Shown here: positions 18,101 to 25,826 of the stretch, in pieces | Layout of the letters: each line of letters opens with the position of its first letter | How positions within the stretch are numbered: the first letter of the stretch is position 1 | Origin: Aquitalea aquatilis | GTDB taxonomy: Bacteria; Pseudomonadota; Gammaproteobacteria; Burkholderiales; Chromobacteriaceae | Length of the DNA stretch: 64,000 nt | Assembly (NCBI RefSeq): GCF_005155025.1 | Contig: NZ_CP039731.1 | Location: 930,001-994,000 of the forward strand | Reading direction: 5' to 3' | Translations under genes and position numbers: made by a program | The notes under the pieces: generated by a model | Databases searched by the model: none | What the model was told of the DNA's origin: nothing | Seen by the model: the letters and a program-made list of their open reading frames with translations, nothing else

Positions 18101-18271
18101 ATTCACCTGGCACGTGCCCTTGGCATGAGCACGCTGGCCGAAGGCGTGGAAACCGTGGAACAGTGCGACTTTCTGCGCCAGCTGGGTTGCGGCGGCATCC
18201 AGGGTTATCTGCTGGGCAAGCCACAGGACGCCACCGCCATTGCCCGCCAACTAGGCGAGCTGGTCAGCTGA
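15101..18271 (+). CDS. Membrane c-di-GMP signalling protein: tandem Cache sensor, PAS-PAS, GGDEF, EAL
   Basis: This 1056-residue hybrid would synthesise and/or degrade cyclic di-GMP in response to an extracytoplasmic ligand. Layout: TM1 (about 13-35), a periplasmic region with two Cache-like modules (GRGYFFIDTMDGRCVLL; DDFMVVDNQGVLLFYP), TM2 (about 350-375), two PAS domains (about 400-510 and 515-640, the second closing with TDISERKEHE), a GGDEF domain, and an EAL domain. GGDEF is intact (708-712) with an RELD inhibitory I-site five residues before it. The EAL signature reads EVL (836-838) but keeps the metal-binding Glu, and DDFGTGYSSL and EGVET are present, so the phosphodiesterase may be active. 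The 3' end overlaps the convergent MFS gene by 21 bases. A TATACT -10-like box lies about 35 bases before the ATG. The ligand cannot be read from sequence. Confidence 0.93.
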   Translation: MELNQARLSRLQLLGTLVIIFLLALTLAGYFLLTSWTDFHSRQQQIEGDAYQHARDYLQSSGDHTALTLLALRDHSTDLLKQQLKEQVDQAYHVADGIWQREHQRLPEARVKALIVEALRPLRFFEGRGYFFIDTMDGRCVLLPTAPEREGSSLLDNRDDHGRYIMQSLIESVSNPEQQGFTAYRWYLPGSHSMSDKVAYSRQFKPYRWVIGSGEYIANVEASLQQRAITLLSRMHMGRDGDDFMVVDNQGVLLFYPAEPALQGKHYLALQPELRKRVLEVLQLGNRGGFMEYAVREAGNANPVAHLAYVRHLPGWEWTLVTAMHIQSIRDGSVQARQQLDQQLLRRIDTTLLMTLLAMASAALFSWFFVRWMNALVARYQQDLRQSHAELEASTRELKLSHFMIDHATDLVALRAADGRLVYANRAALDCLGAEAEGLQQLERQLFAPTDVSLPHTFETRLQCCQGHLHLEVTLTGIDYHGDSYLCATARDITPRHHADRQQRLAAKVFESSNEAILITDADNRILAVNRAFSLITGFGEQEVLGLTPALLASGQHDADFYTRMWDSLDKRGQWSGEIWNRRKNGEAFPEWLNISVLTDEQGQITHHVALFTDISERKEHEARIQHLAEYDALTDLPNRILVNDRLQQAIRLAERHGGQLAVLFVDLDHFKNINDTLGHNSGDELLKQVASRLCGAVRELDTVGRTGGDEFVLILPAIAQPDEAAQVAERILRAMQAPFDIDGNVLVVGCSIGISLLPGDGNDIQTLLMNADLAMYHAKAHGRNTFRFYTREMNTQVADRLQLENRLRRALEQDELFLLFQPQHDINSQTLIGCEVLLRWQDPEEGLIMPNRFIPIAEDSGLIVPLGRWVMREACLQMARWRAQGLQLPKIAVNVSARQLTRLDFIDEVRDALQESGLPGHCLEIEVTESTLMEDADLASRQLAILKAMGVRLSVDDFGTGYSSLAYLKRFAPDTIKIDRSFVCDLPGDSEDAAIVSAIIHLARALGMSTLAEGVETVEQCDFLRQLGCGGIQGYLLGKPQDATAIARQLGELVS

Positions 18272-19666
18272 CACCCGCCCAGCAGCCGTGGCCAGCTCGG
18301 CCGCTTGCGGGCGCGGTATCAGCAATGAAGTCAGCCAGGCCAGGCCCACGATGCACAAACCAAGCAGCATGCCACTGGCTGCGGCGGGAACGCCCGGCTG
18401 CCAGGCCGGCAGCGCTGGCAGCACGGCGAAGCTGAGCCCGGCCCCCAGATTGAAGGCACCGGCATTCAGGCCGGGCAACAGCCCCGGATACTGTGGTGGC
18501 GACAGCACCACACCCAGGCCATTCAGCATGATATTGGCGGTACCGGCATAGGCCACGCCGGCCAGCACGCAGGCAGCCACCATCCACCACAGGCTGTACA
18601 AGCCCCAAACCAGCATCAGCACGATGGCCAGCATGCTGCCCAGCAATCCCCATCGCAATACCCGGCCATATCCCCATTGCGGTGCCAGCCGCCCGGCCCA
18701 CGGCCCCACCAGCCAGCCCACCAGCGCATAGGGCGTCAGCAACAACCACGAGGCGTGATCGGCAGCCAGGCCAAAGCCACTGCCCGCTTGCTGGGCATGG
18801 GACATCACCAGGCCATTGATGATGGCGAACACGCCACTCATGGTCAGTATCGTTGTCAGCAACAGTGCCCAGGTGCTGCGCCGGCACAGAATGTCCAGAG
18901 CCACCAGCGGCTGTGGGCTACGTTGCTCCCGACGCAGGAATAAGACAAATGCCAATAGCGCCAGCAAGACCATGCCGCCGATGCCGCTCCAGTGCGTAGG
19001 CCCGGGAGCCGCCGCCAGATTCAGCGCCCACAGCAGGCTGGCCAGCGTCAGCACCAGCCACCCCACTCCGGGCCAGTCCATGACGGCACCAGCCGACGGG
19101 CGCGACTCCGGCGCGCACCTGGCTACCAGCACACAGGCCAGAGCAGCCACCATGGCAATACACCAGAATACCGCCCGGAAGCCGAAGTGGGTCGCCAGCA
19201 CCCCACCGGCAATGGCATCGATGCCGGCAATGCCGCCATTGACTGCCGTGATCACCCCCATCAGCAGGCCATAGCGCCGGGGATCTTTCACCTCGTGGTA
19301 CAGCATCAGCAGACAGATCGGCACCACCGGGCCGGATACGCCCTGGATCAGCCGTGCCAGTTGCAGTACCGCGATGGACGGAGCCACAGCCGCCAGCACA
19401 CTGCCAGCCAGCATGATCAACAACATGCCCAGCAGCACCCGCCGCCGGCCCAGCATGTCGCCCAGCCGGGGCAGAAACAGCGAAAACAGAGCGGCTGCAG
19501 TGAAAAAGGCTGTCTGCGACATGCCCACCGCCGCATCACTGGCCTGCAATTCGCGGGCGATGGTCACCAGCACCGGGCTGAGCATGCTGGCGTTGAGTTG
19601 GAAGGCGACACAGGCCGCCAGCAACGCTGTCATCAGGCTGGCGGTGGAAGGGGCGGACTGGCTCAT
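18251..19666 (-). CDS. Major facilitator superfamily transporter next to a nucleoside hydrolase
   Basis: This 471-residue polytopic protein has about 12-14 predicted membrane helices. The MFS motif A loop is visible as LGDMLGRRRVLLG (about residue 67). The helix 4 region (LARLIQGVSGPVVPICL) and ESRP after helix 6 resemble the DHA2-like drug/H+ antiporter branch. The ATG overlaps the stop of the nucleoside hydrolase gene by four bases (ATGA on the minus strand), so the two are translationally coupled. By context it may carry a nucleoside, base or analogue, but family motifs alone would equally allow drug efflux. Its end overlaps the convergent GGDEF/EAL gene by 21 bases. Confidence 0.85.
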   Translation of the reverse strand: MSQSAPSTASLMTALLAACVAFQLNASMLSPVLVTIARELQASDAAVGMSQTAFFTAAALFSLFLPRLGDMLGRRRVLLGMLLIMLAGSVLAAVAPSIAVLQLARLIQGVSGPVVPICLLMLYHEVKDPRRYGLLMGVITAVNGGIAGIDAIAGGVLATHFGFRAVFWCIAMVAALACVLVARCAPESRPSAGAVMDWPGVGWLVLTLASLLWALNLAAAPGPTHWSGIGGMVLLALLAFVLFLRREQRSPQPLVALDILCRRSTWALLLTTILTMSGVFAIINGLVMSHAQQAGSGFGLAADHASWLLLTPYALVGWLVGPWAGRLAPQWGYGRVLRWGLLGSMLAIVLMLVWGLYSLWWMVAACVLAGVAYAGTANIMLNGLGVVLSPPQYPGLLPGLNAGAFNLGAGLSFAVLPALPAWQPGVPAAASGMLLGLCIVGLAWLTSLLIPRPQAAELATAAGRVSADQLA

Positions 19667-20607
19667 GGCTGCCCCGCGCCGATACGTTGCAAGGCGTCAA
19701 CGACCATGTCCCAGAAGTAGGCATGATCCAGCTGTACCGCCACCTGGGTATGGCAGTCTGACGGCGGCGGCGCACGGAAATCGGCCACGGTCATGCCCAG
19801 TGTCAGCGCACCGCGCAACTCGACATCCAGCGGTGCCTTGCATACCGTCATCACCTGCGGGTCGATGACATAGGCGACGGCGCAGGGATCGTGCACGGGC
19901 GGAGCCGCGAAGCCCTGCTCACGGCGATAGGTCTCACCAAAGAACAGCAGCAGTTCCTGCACAAAACGGGCCGGGGCCGTCCCCAGTGCAGCAATGCGCG
20001 CCTGCACCTCCGGTGTGGCAAGCGCCTGGTGGGTGAGGTCCAGCCCCACCATGGTGAGCGGCCATGGGGCGTGGAACACGATATGGGCAGCCTCGGGATC
20101 GATCTTGATATTGAACTCGGCCACCGCACTCCAGTTGCCGGTGTGATAGCCGCCACCCATCAGCACCACCTCGCGCACCCGGCTGGCAATGCGTGGCTCC
20201 TTGCGTACCGCCAGCGCGATATTGGTCAGCGCGCCGGTTGGCACCAGCGTGATCTCGCCCGGCGGGTGCTGCATGATCAGCTCGATGATCAGGTCCACCG
20301 CGTGGCGAGGATCAAGCTGGCGTCGTGGTGGTGGCAACTGCGGGCCATCCATGCCGCTGTCGCCGTGGATGGAAGGAGCCACTTCGACTTCCCGCACCAG
20401 CGGACGTGGGCAGCCAGCGGCAATGGGCACCTGGATACCGGCCACTTCCGCCACGGCCAGGGCATTGCGCGTCACTTTGTCCAGCGTCTGGTTGCCGGCT
20501 ACCGTGGTGACCGCCAACAGTTCGATGGCCGGGCTGCCATGTGCCAGCAGCATGGCGATGGCATCGTCGTGGCCGGGGTCGCAGTCGAGGATGATCTTGC
20601 GGGGCAT
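19663..20607 (-). CDS. Inosine-uridine-preferring nucleoside hydrolase family protein
   Basis: Nucleoside hydrolases cleave the N-glycosidic bond of ribonucleosides to base and ribose. The 314-residue protein carries the calcium-binding signature IILDCDPGHDDAIAML (residues 5-20), the VTTVAGNQTLDK loop, GALTNIALA, EFNIKIDPEAAHIVF with the conserved Asn and Asp, and HDPCAVAYVIDP, the C-terminal Ca-ligand/active-site His-Asp. All catalytic positions I know appear to be present. Substrate preference (pyrimidine, purine or mixed) cannot be assigned. It is followed by an overlapping MFS gene, which suggests a scavenging pair. Confidence 0.93.
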   Translation of the reverse strand: MPRKIILDCDPGHDDAIAMLLAHGSPAIELLAVTTVAGNQTLDKVTRNALAVAEVAGIQVPIAAGCPRPLVREVEVAPSIHGDSGMDGPQLPPPRRQLDPRHAVDLIIELIMQHPPGEITLVPTGALTNIALAVRKEPRIASRVREVVLMGGGYHTGNWSAVAEFNIKIDPEAAHIVFHAPWPLTMVGLDLTHQALATPEVQARIAALGTAPARFVQELLLFFGETYRREQGFAAPPVHDPCAVAYVIDPQVMTVCKAPLDVELRGALTLGMTVADFRAPPPSDCHTQVAVQLDHAYFWDMVVDALQRIGAGQP

Positions 20608-20698
20608 GGGGTGTCCTTATGCGGGCTGTTGAAACAGGGCTGCCATTGTGAACCGGTGGCAAGCAGGGTGATGCTGGCGCAAACGCCAATTTCCGCGC

Positions 20699-21895
20699 TC
20701 AGTCCGCCGTGGCGGCAATGGCCGGCCCCAGCCAGTGCTCCACCAGCCGCACCCAGAAACTGGCAGCCAGCGGCAAAGCCTGGTCGTTGAAGTCATAGCC
20801 GGGGTTGTGCACCATGCAGCCGCCATCACCATCACCGTTGCCAACAATGAAGTAGCAGCCGGGTACCTGCTCCAGCCAGTAAGCAAAGTCCTCACTGCCG
20901 GTCAATGGTTCCAGATCGGCGATGACGTTGTTGGCACCCAGCCACTCGCTCGCCAGCAACATGGCCTGCTGGGTAATCACGTCATCGTTGACCAAGACCG
21001 GATAGCCATGCTGAAACAGCACCTCCGCCTGTGCGCCGAAACCGGCGGCATGTTGCTCGGCCAGTTGGCGGATGCGCTGGTGCAGCAAATCACGCACAGC
21101 CGGATTCAGCGCGCGTACAGTGAGGCGCAATTCGGCACTGGCCGGAATCACATTGGCGGCATCGCCGGCCAGAATGGCCCCCACGGTAAGCACCGCCGTT
21201 TCCAGCGGTGGCACATTGCGCGAAACAATGGTCTGCAATGCCAGCACCAGCGACGCCGCCACCACCACCGGGTCGACTGCGCGTTGTGGCATGGCGCCAT
21301 GACCACCAGTGCCATGGATCAGAATGGTGATGGTGTCGGTGGAGGCCATGAAGGGGCCGGCACGAAAACCCAGCTTGCCCAGCGGGATGCCCGGCATATT
21401 GTGCAAGGCGAAGATGGCATCACAGGGAAAGCGCTGAAACAGCCCGTCATCCAGCATGCGCTGGGCACCGGAGCCGCCATGCCCCTCCTCTGCCGGCTGG
21501 AAAATCAGGTGCAGGGTGCCGGCAAAACGCCGGCTGCGTGCCAGCTCGCAGGCGGCGGCCAGCAGGATGGCGGTGTGGCCATCATGACCGCAGGCATGCA
21601 TCTTGCCGTCGATGCGACTGGCCCAGGGCAGGCCGGTTTCCTCCTGAATGGGCAGGGCATCCATGTCGGCACGCAGGCCAATGGTTGGCCCGCGACCGCA
21701 ATGCAGACTCGCCACCACCCCGGTGCCGCCGATACCTTCGGTGAGCTGGTAGCCCCAGCCCTGCAGCTTTTCCATCACCAGCCGCCGGGTATTGAACTCC
21801 TCGAAACCCAGTTCGGGATGAGCATGCAACTGGCGGCGCAGGGCCACCATTTCATCGTTGATACGCAGGATGCCGGGCAGAATGGCGCTGTGCAT
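20699..21895 (-). CDS. M20-family amidohydrolase (hippurate hydrolase/HipO-like)
   Basis: This metal-dependent amidase acts on N-acyl amino acids. Motifs over 398 residues: RRQLHAHPELGFEEFNT near the N-terminus, RADMDALPIQEETGLPW with a metal-ligand Asp, MHACGHDGHTAILL, FQPAEEGHGGSGAQ with the catalytic Glu pair, and GSEDFAYWLEQVPGCYF near the C-terminus. The final metal-ligand His is expected in MVHNPGYDFND, which is present. ATG at 21895 is used because GGAG lies nine bases upstream and the family begins here; the open frame extends 52 codons further without support. Substrate is not determined. It stands alone between tamB and the nucleoside hydrolase operon. Confidence 0.92.
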   Translation of the reverse strand: MHSAILPGILRINDEMVALRRQLHAHPELGFEEFNTRRLVMEKLQGWGYQLTEGIGGTGVVASLHCGRGPTIGLRADMDALPIQEETGLPWASRIDGKMHACGHDGHTAILLAAACELARSRRFAGTLHLIFQPAEEGHGGSGAQRMLDDGLFQRFPCDAIFALHNMPGIPLGKLGFRAGPFMASTDTITILIHGTGGHGAMPQRAVDPVVVAASLVLALQTIVSRNVPPLETAVLTVGAILAGDAANVIPASAELRLTVRALNPAVRDLLHQRIRQLAEQHAAGFGAQAEVLFQHGYPVLVNDDVITQQAMLLASEWLGANNVIADLEPLTGSEDFAYWLEQVPGCYFIVGNGDGDGGCMVHNPGYDFNDQALPLAASFWVRLVEHWLGPAIAATAD

Positions 21896-21998
21896 GGGAA
21901 CAGTCTCCGCAATCAGGTACAGGACTGCAAAGACTGGGAGAAAAACCCTGGCGGGCGATACCGGGACAAAGTGCAGGGCGGCCCGCCAGGCGTTGGCG

Positions 21999-24900
21999 CT
22001 AATCGAAGCGCAGGGTGTAGCGAGACTCCACCGAGGTATTGGTGCCGGCACGCAATACCATGGACCAGCCCTTGCTCAGCTGGTAGGCCAGCTTGACTGC
22101 CTGATCGGCGCTGGTCACGCCATATTCGTAGCCCAGGTACAGTTCACGGGTGAGCTGACGCCCCACCGTCACCACCTGCTCGGCCGGGCTTACCGTACCA
22201 TTGGCCAGGGTTCTTTCCTTGCGACTGGCTAGCCCCAACTCGTCGAACAGACCCACCTGATCATTGATGGAACCGGCCAGCATCATGCCGGCGGAGGCAG
22301 CCAGCGCAGCATCGTCGCGATCGCCACTGGCAGCATGACCCAACACCAGCCAGGACAGCTTGTCCTTTTCCGACATCGATTCATCAGCTACCAGCCGGAT
22401 GCGTGGCGCAGCCACGCTGCCAGTCACCTCCACACCAGCCCCCACCGGGGACAGATGGCGCTTGGCCACGACATTCAGCACCGGATTGTCCAGTGGGCCG
22501 ACAAAACTGATGATGCCCTGCTCGATATCCAGGTCCTGGCCATAAGCCTTGTAGCGCCCCTTGACCACCCTCACCTGTCCGCGCGCGCCTGGTGGCATGC
22601 CCGGATTGGCCGTGACCTTGACCACGCCGGTCAGCTCCACGTCCAGCCCCTGACCAACCAGACGGAAACGCTCGCCCAGATCGAGATCCAGCGCCACGGT
22701 CAGCGGCAGGCTGGCAAAGGCCGACGGCTCGGCAGTCTCGCGCCCCTTGATCACCACATCGTCACTCAGGCTGGGCGCACCGGTCTTGGGCAGATCGATA
22801 CGGCCCTGATCGGCACGAATACGACCGGTCAGCGAAATTTTCTTATCCACCATGCTCAGTTCGGTACTGCCGGATACCACCAGCTTGCGGCTGGGCTTAT
22901 CGAACACGCTGAACTTGTTCAGCGTGACCCTCACCGTGGCATCCGGTCCGGCTTCTTTCAGGTCCAGACTGCCGCTGGCGCTCACTTCACCCTGGCCGCC
23001 GGCAAAGCGCAGCTTGTCCAGGATCAGGCTGCGGCCACTCATTCTGGCCTGCAACACGCCATCGCCCAGCCGGATACCGGTTTTGTGGTCGGCCAGCAGC
23101 AGCTTGCTGCCCTGGATGGAGCCCTGGGCCTGCAACTGTCCCAGAGGCCCGGTCAGCGACAGATTGGCCGACAGCTGGCCGGCCAGTTCGAGCGAGGGCG
23201 AAGACAGCTGCGCCAGGTTGGCCAATGAAGGCAGCGATACCGAGGCGGTGGCCGACAGCGGGGTGCGGCTGTCGATGACCCCGCCATTCCATGGCAGGCT
23301 GCCCTTGCCTGTCAGCTGGGCATAGCGGCTGTCGATGTCGGTGTCGAACAACAGGCTGCCACCGTCAAAGCGCAGCCTGAGCTGGGCAGATTTCAGTCCG
23401 AGTGCGGCAGGACGTCCGGCCTCGGCCGGCAGGCTGATGTCGCCGGCCGCGCGTTTCAGCCAGAGCTGACCTTGCGGCCGATTACCGTTCAGCTTCAAGT
23501 CCCAGCCGCTATCCAGCACCAGATTCTGCTCGACCGGCAAATGAAGCAGCGGGGCCAAGTCGGTCAGCCGCAAGCCCTCGGCATGGCCTTGCGTGCTCAG
23601 GGCTCCATCGCTGGTACGGGTCAGCTCGCTCAGGCTCAGGCTGCCGCCCAGCAGCGCCAGCCGGGCACTGCCCAGTTTGATGCGTGCCGCACCGGCTTCC
23701 AGCGCCAGCGGTGACAGCAGGCTCAGTCCGGGCTTGCCCGTCAGTTCCAAGCGTTCCAGCACGCCTTGCCACTGACCGCTATTGACCGGCAGACCACCAC
23801 TGGCGGCCAGCTGCAAGCCATAGGGGCGGCCGTCCAGCCGCAGTCGTCCATCCAGTTGCAGCCGGTGGCGGGTGCGGGTGCCACTGCTCTGTGCCCGCAG
23901 TTGCTCGGCACTGAAGCTGCCGGCCTGCAGCTTGTCGGCTACCAGTTGCAGGCGGAAAGGACTGCTGGGGTCAGCCTTGATGTCACCGTCCAGACTCAGG
24001 CTCTGCACCGCCAGATTACCCGGCAGGCGCAGCCGCTCCGCGCGCAGGCTGGCGCTGAGCAGCGGTGCCTTGGGGGTGCCGGCCAGTTCGGCCTGGCCCT
24101 TGATCACACCGGAGAAATCCCGTCCCAGCAGCGACAGATTGGGGGCATCGATCAACAGCTTGAGTTTGTCGCCGGCCGCGCCATAGGCACCGCTGGCCTG
24201 CAGCCGGTTACTGGCCAGCCGGAGGTCGGCCCCCAGCTGGCGCAAACGCTGTCCCTGCCAATCGGCGCTGAACTGGCCGGACAACGCGGCACCCGACAGC
24301 CGACTGGGTGCGAACTGCAGTGCCACCTTGCCACTGAGCGGCGCGGCCAGCTGACCGCTGGCCTTGATGGCGGCATTCAGTTCGCCAGCCGGCAAACCCG
24401 CTTGCAAGCGCGAGGGATCAGCCTTGAGCAACTTGCCTTCCAGCAGGTATTCCTGCCGTCCTTCCAGCCCCAGCTGGCCGCTCAGCGCCACTTTGCCGGC
24501 ACCTGCAGTCAGATCCAGCTGGCGCAGCAGCAGCACCTTGCCGGCAGCCGCCTGCTGAAAGCCCAGTGCCGTCTGCAATTGCAGGGTCTTGCCATACAGG
24601 CTGGCCTTGATATCGGGTCCGCTCAGTGCTCCGGCCACCCGCGCCGTGCCCTTGATGACATCATCCGGCGCGGCCTCATGCAGGGTACGCAGGCCGATAT
24701 TGTCCAGCAGCGCCACGATGTCCAGCGAGTTGTGTTCGACCTTGCCGGTGAGGTTGAGCTGACCACCGCCCAGCTGGGCCATCAACTTGTCCAGATGCAG
24801 TGCTTTTTCGTCGGCACGGAATTCCCCCACCAACAACGACAGGGGGAGCTGGCTGGCTGACAGCGGGCCGGGCTGGCTGTTGAGCAGGGATAGCCCGCCC

Positions 24901-25826
24901 TTGATGCGCGGGCCGCCGTCCGGTTCGGCATGCACGGCAAAACCCAGCCGGGCCTTGGGCCAGGCCGGCATGATGGCCTGCGGGTTGATGCCGCCCACGC
25001 GCACATCCAGCCGGCTGAAACGGTTGTAGGGATTGAAAGCAAAAGGGTGCAGCAAGCCATGAGCCTCAGCCAGCATGCCCTTGCCGCTGGCGGTGCCATC
25101 CACTTGCAGCTGCAGCAGATTACCGCCTAGTTTCAGTCCGGCCAGTAGTGCAATCTGTTCCAGTTCGCCCTGGGCCTGCAGTTGGCCACGGATGGCGAAG
25201 GGACTGCTATCTCCCAATTGCAGCGCGGCACTGGTGCTGCCCCAGGGGGTTTGCAGACTGTGCAGCTGCACACTGTGCTGCTGGCGGTCATAGCGATAAG
25301 CCGCCTGCAGGCCGTACAAGCGCACATCGCCCGGCAATACGGTAAGGCTGGCCAGACTCAGCTTGTCCACTTGTACGGCTACCGGCAGCGACAGCGAGGC
25401 TGGCGCTCCAGCGGCCGGCGTGGGCGGGCTGGGGCGCGTGGTCAATCGTACATGGCCAATGCTGAGTGCCTGCACCTGCACCTGGCCTTGCCATAAGGCA
25501 GACGGCTGCCATTGCAGCTGCAGGCGGTCGATGTCGGCATCCTCGTACTGCGCGCGCCAGCGAATGTCATGCAGGGTAAAACCCGACCACAGCGTGCCCT
25601 CGCTGCGCGCGATGCTCAATTGCTGCCCGGTCAGCGCCGGCAGTTGCTGACACAACCAGGCAAAACCCTGCTCATTGCCAGTCAGCCAGCCCAGGGCGCT
25701 GAACAGGGCCAGCACCAGCAGCAAGCAGACATAGCGCCACCAGCGCCGGCGAGGACGGGTCGGTGGCGTCGCCGGCGGCGGGGTATCCGGCATGGCCGGT
25801 GCGACGGGAGGCAGGTTTTCGCTCAT
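21999..25826 (-). CDS. tamB: TamB, translocation and assembly module inner-membrane/periplasmic protein
   Basis: TamB is an AsmA-like bridge protein that works with TamA in outer-membrane protein insertion and phospholipid transport. This 1275-residue protein has a Pro-rich cytoplasmic start, one N-terminal membrane helix (YVCLLLVLALFSALGWL, about 30-47) and then over 1100 residues of repetitive short beta strands (LxLxG, LxGxL, VxAxG patterns). The C-terminal DUF490/TamB domain is clear: VVKGRYKAYGQDLDIEQGIISF, NPVLNVVAKR, DKLSWLVLGHA, the TREL-YLGYEYG motif, and an aromatic C-terminus (YTLRFD). The start overlaps the tamA stop by one base. It is similar in length to E. coli TamB (about 1260). 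Confidence 0.94.
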   Translation of the reverse strand: MSENLPPVAPAMPDTPPPATPPTRPRRRWWRYVCLLLVLALFSALGWLTGNEQGFAWLCQQLPALTGQQLSIARSEGTLWSGFTLHDIRWRAQYEDADIDRLQLQWQPSALWQGQVQVQALSIGHVRLTTRPSPPTPAAGAPASLSLPVAVQVDKLSLASLTVLPGDVRLYGLQAAYRYDRQQHSVQLHSLQTPWGSTSAALQLGDSSPFAIRGQLQAQGELEQIALLAGLKLGGNLLQLQVDGTASGKGMLAEAHGLLHPFAFNPYNRFSRLDVRVGGINPQAIMPAWPKARLGFAVHAEPDGGPRIKGGLSLLNSQPGPLSASQLPLSLLVGEFRADEKALHLDKLMAQLGGGQLNLTGKVEHNSLDIVALLDNIGLRTLHEAAPDDVIKGTARVAGALSGPDIKASLYGKTLQLQTALGFQQAAAGKVLLLRQLDLTAGAGKVALSGQLGLEGRQEYLLEGKLLKADPSRLQAGLPAGELNAAIKASGQLAAPLSGKVALQFAPSRLSGAALSGQFSADWQGQRLRQLGADLRLASNRLQASGAYGAAGDKLKLLIDAPNLSLLGRDFSGVIKGQAELAGTPKAPLLSASLRAERLRLPGNLAVQSLSLDGDIKADPSSPFRLQLVADKLQAGSFSAEQLRAQSSGTRTRHRLQLDGRLRLDGRPYGLQLAASGGLPVNSGQWQGVLERLELTGKPGLSLLSPLALEAGAARIKLGSARLALLGGSLSLSELTRTSDGALSTQGHAEGLRLTDLAPLLHLPVEQNLVLDSGWDLKLNGNRPQGQLWLKRAAGDISLPAEAGRPAALGLKSAQLRLRFDGGSLLFDTDIDSRYAQLTGKGSLPWNGGVIDSRTPLSATASVSLPSLANLAQLSSPSLELAGQLSANLSLTGPLGQLQAQGSIQGSKLLLADHKTGIRLGDGVLQARMSGRSLILDKLRFAGGQGEVSASGSLDLKEAGPDATVRVTLNKFSVFDKPSRKLVVSGSTELSMVDKKISLTGRIRADQGRIDLPKTGAPSLSDDVVIKGRETAEPSAFASLPLTVALDLDLGERFRLVGQGLDVELTGVVKVTANPGMPPGARGQVRVVKGRYKAYGQDLDIEQGIISFVGPLDNPVLNVVAKRHLSPVGAGVEVTGSVAAPRIRLVADESMSEKDKLSWLVLGHAASGDRDDAALAASAGMMLAGSINDQVGLFDELGLASRKERTLANGTVSPAEQVVTVGRQLTRELYLGYEYGVTSADQAVKLAYQLSKGWSMVLRAGTNTSVESRYTLRFD

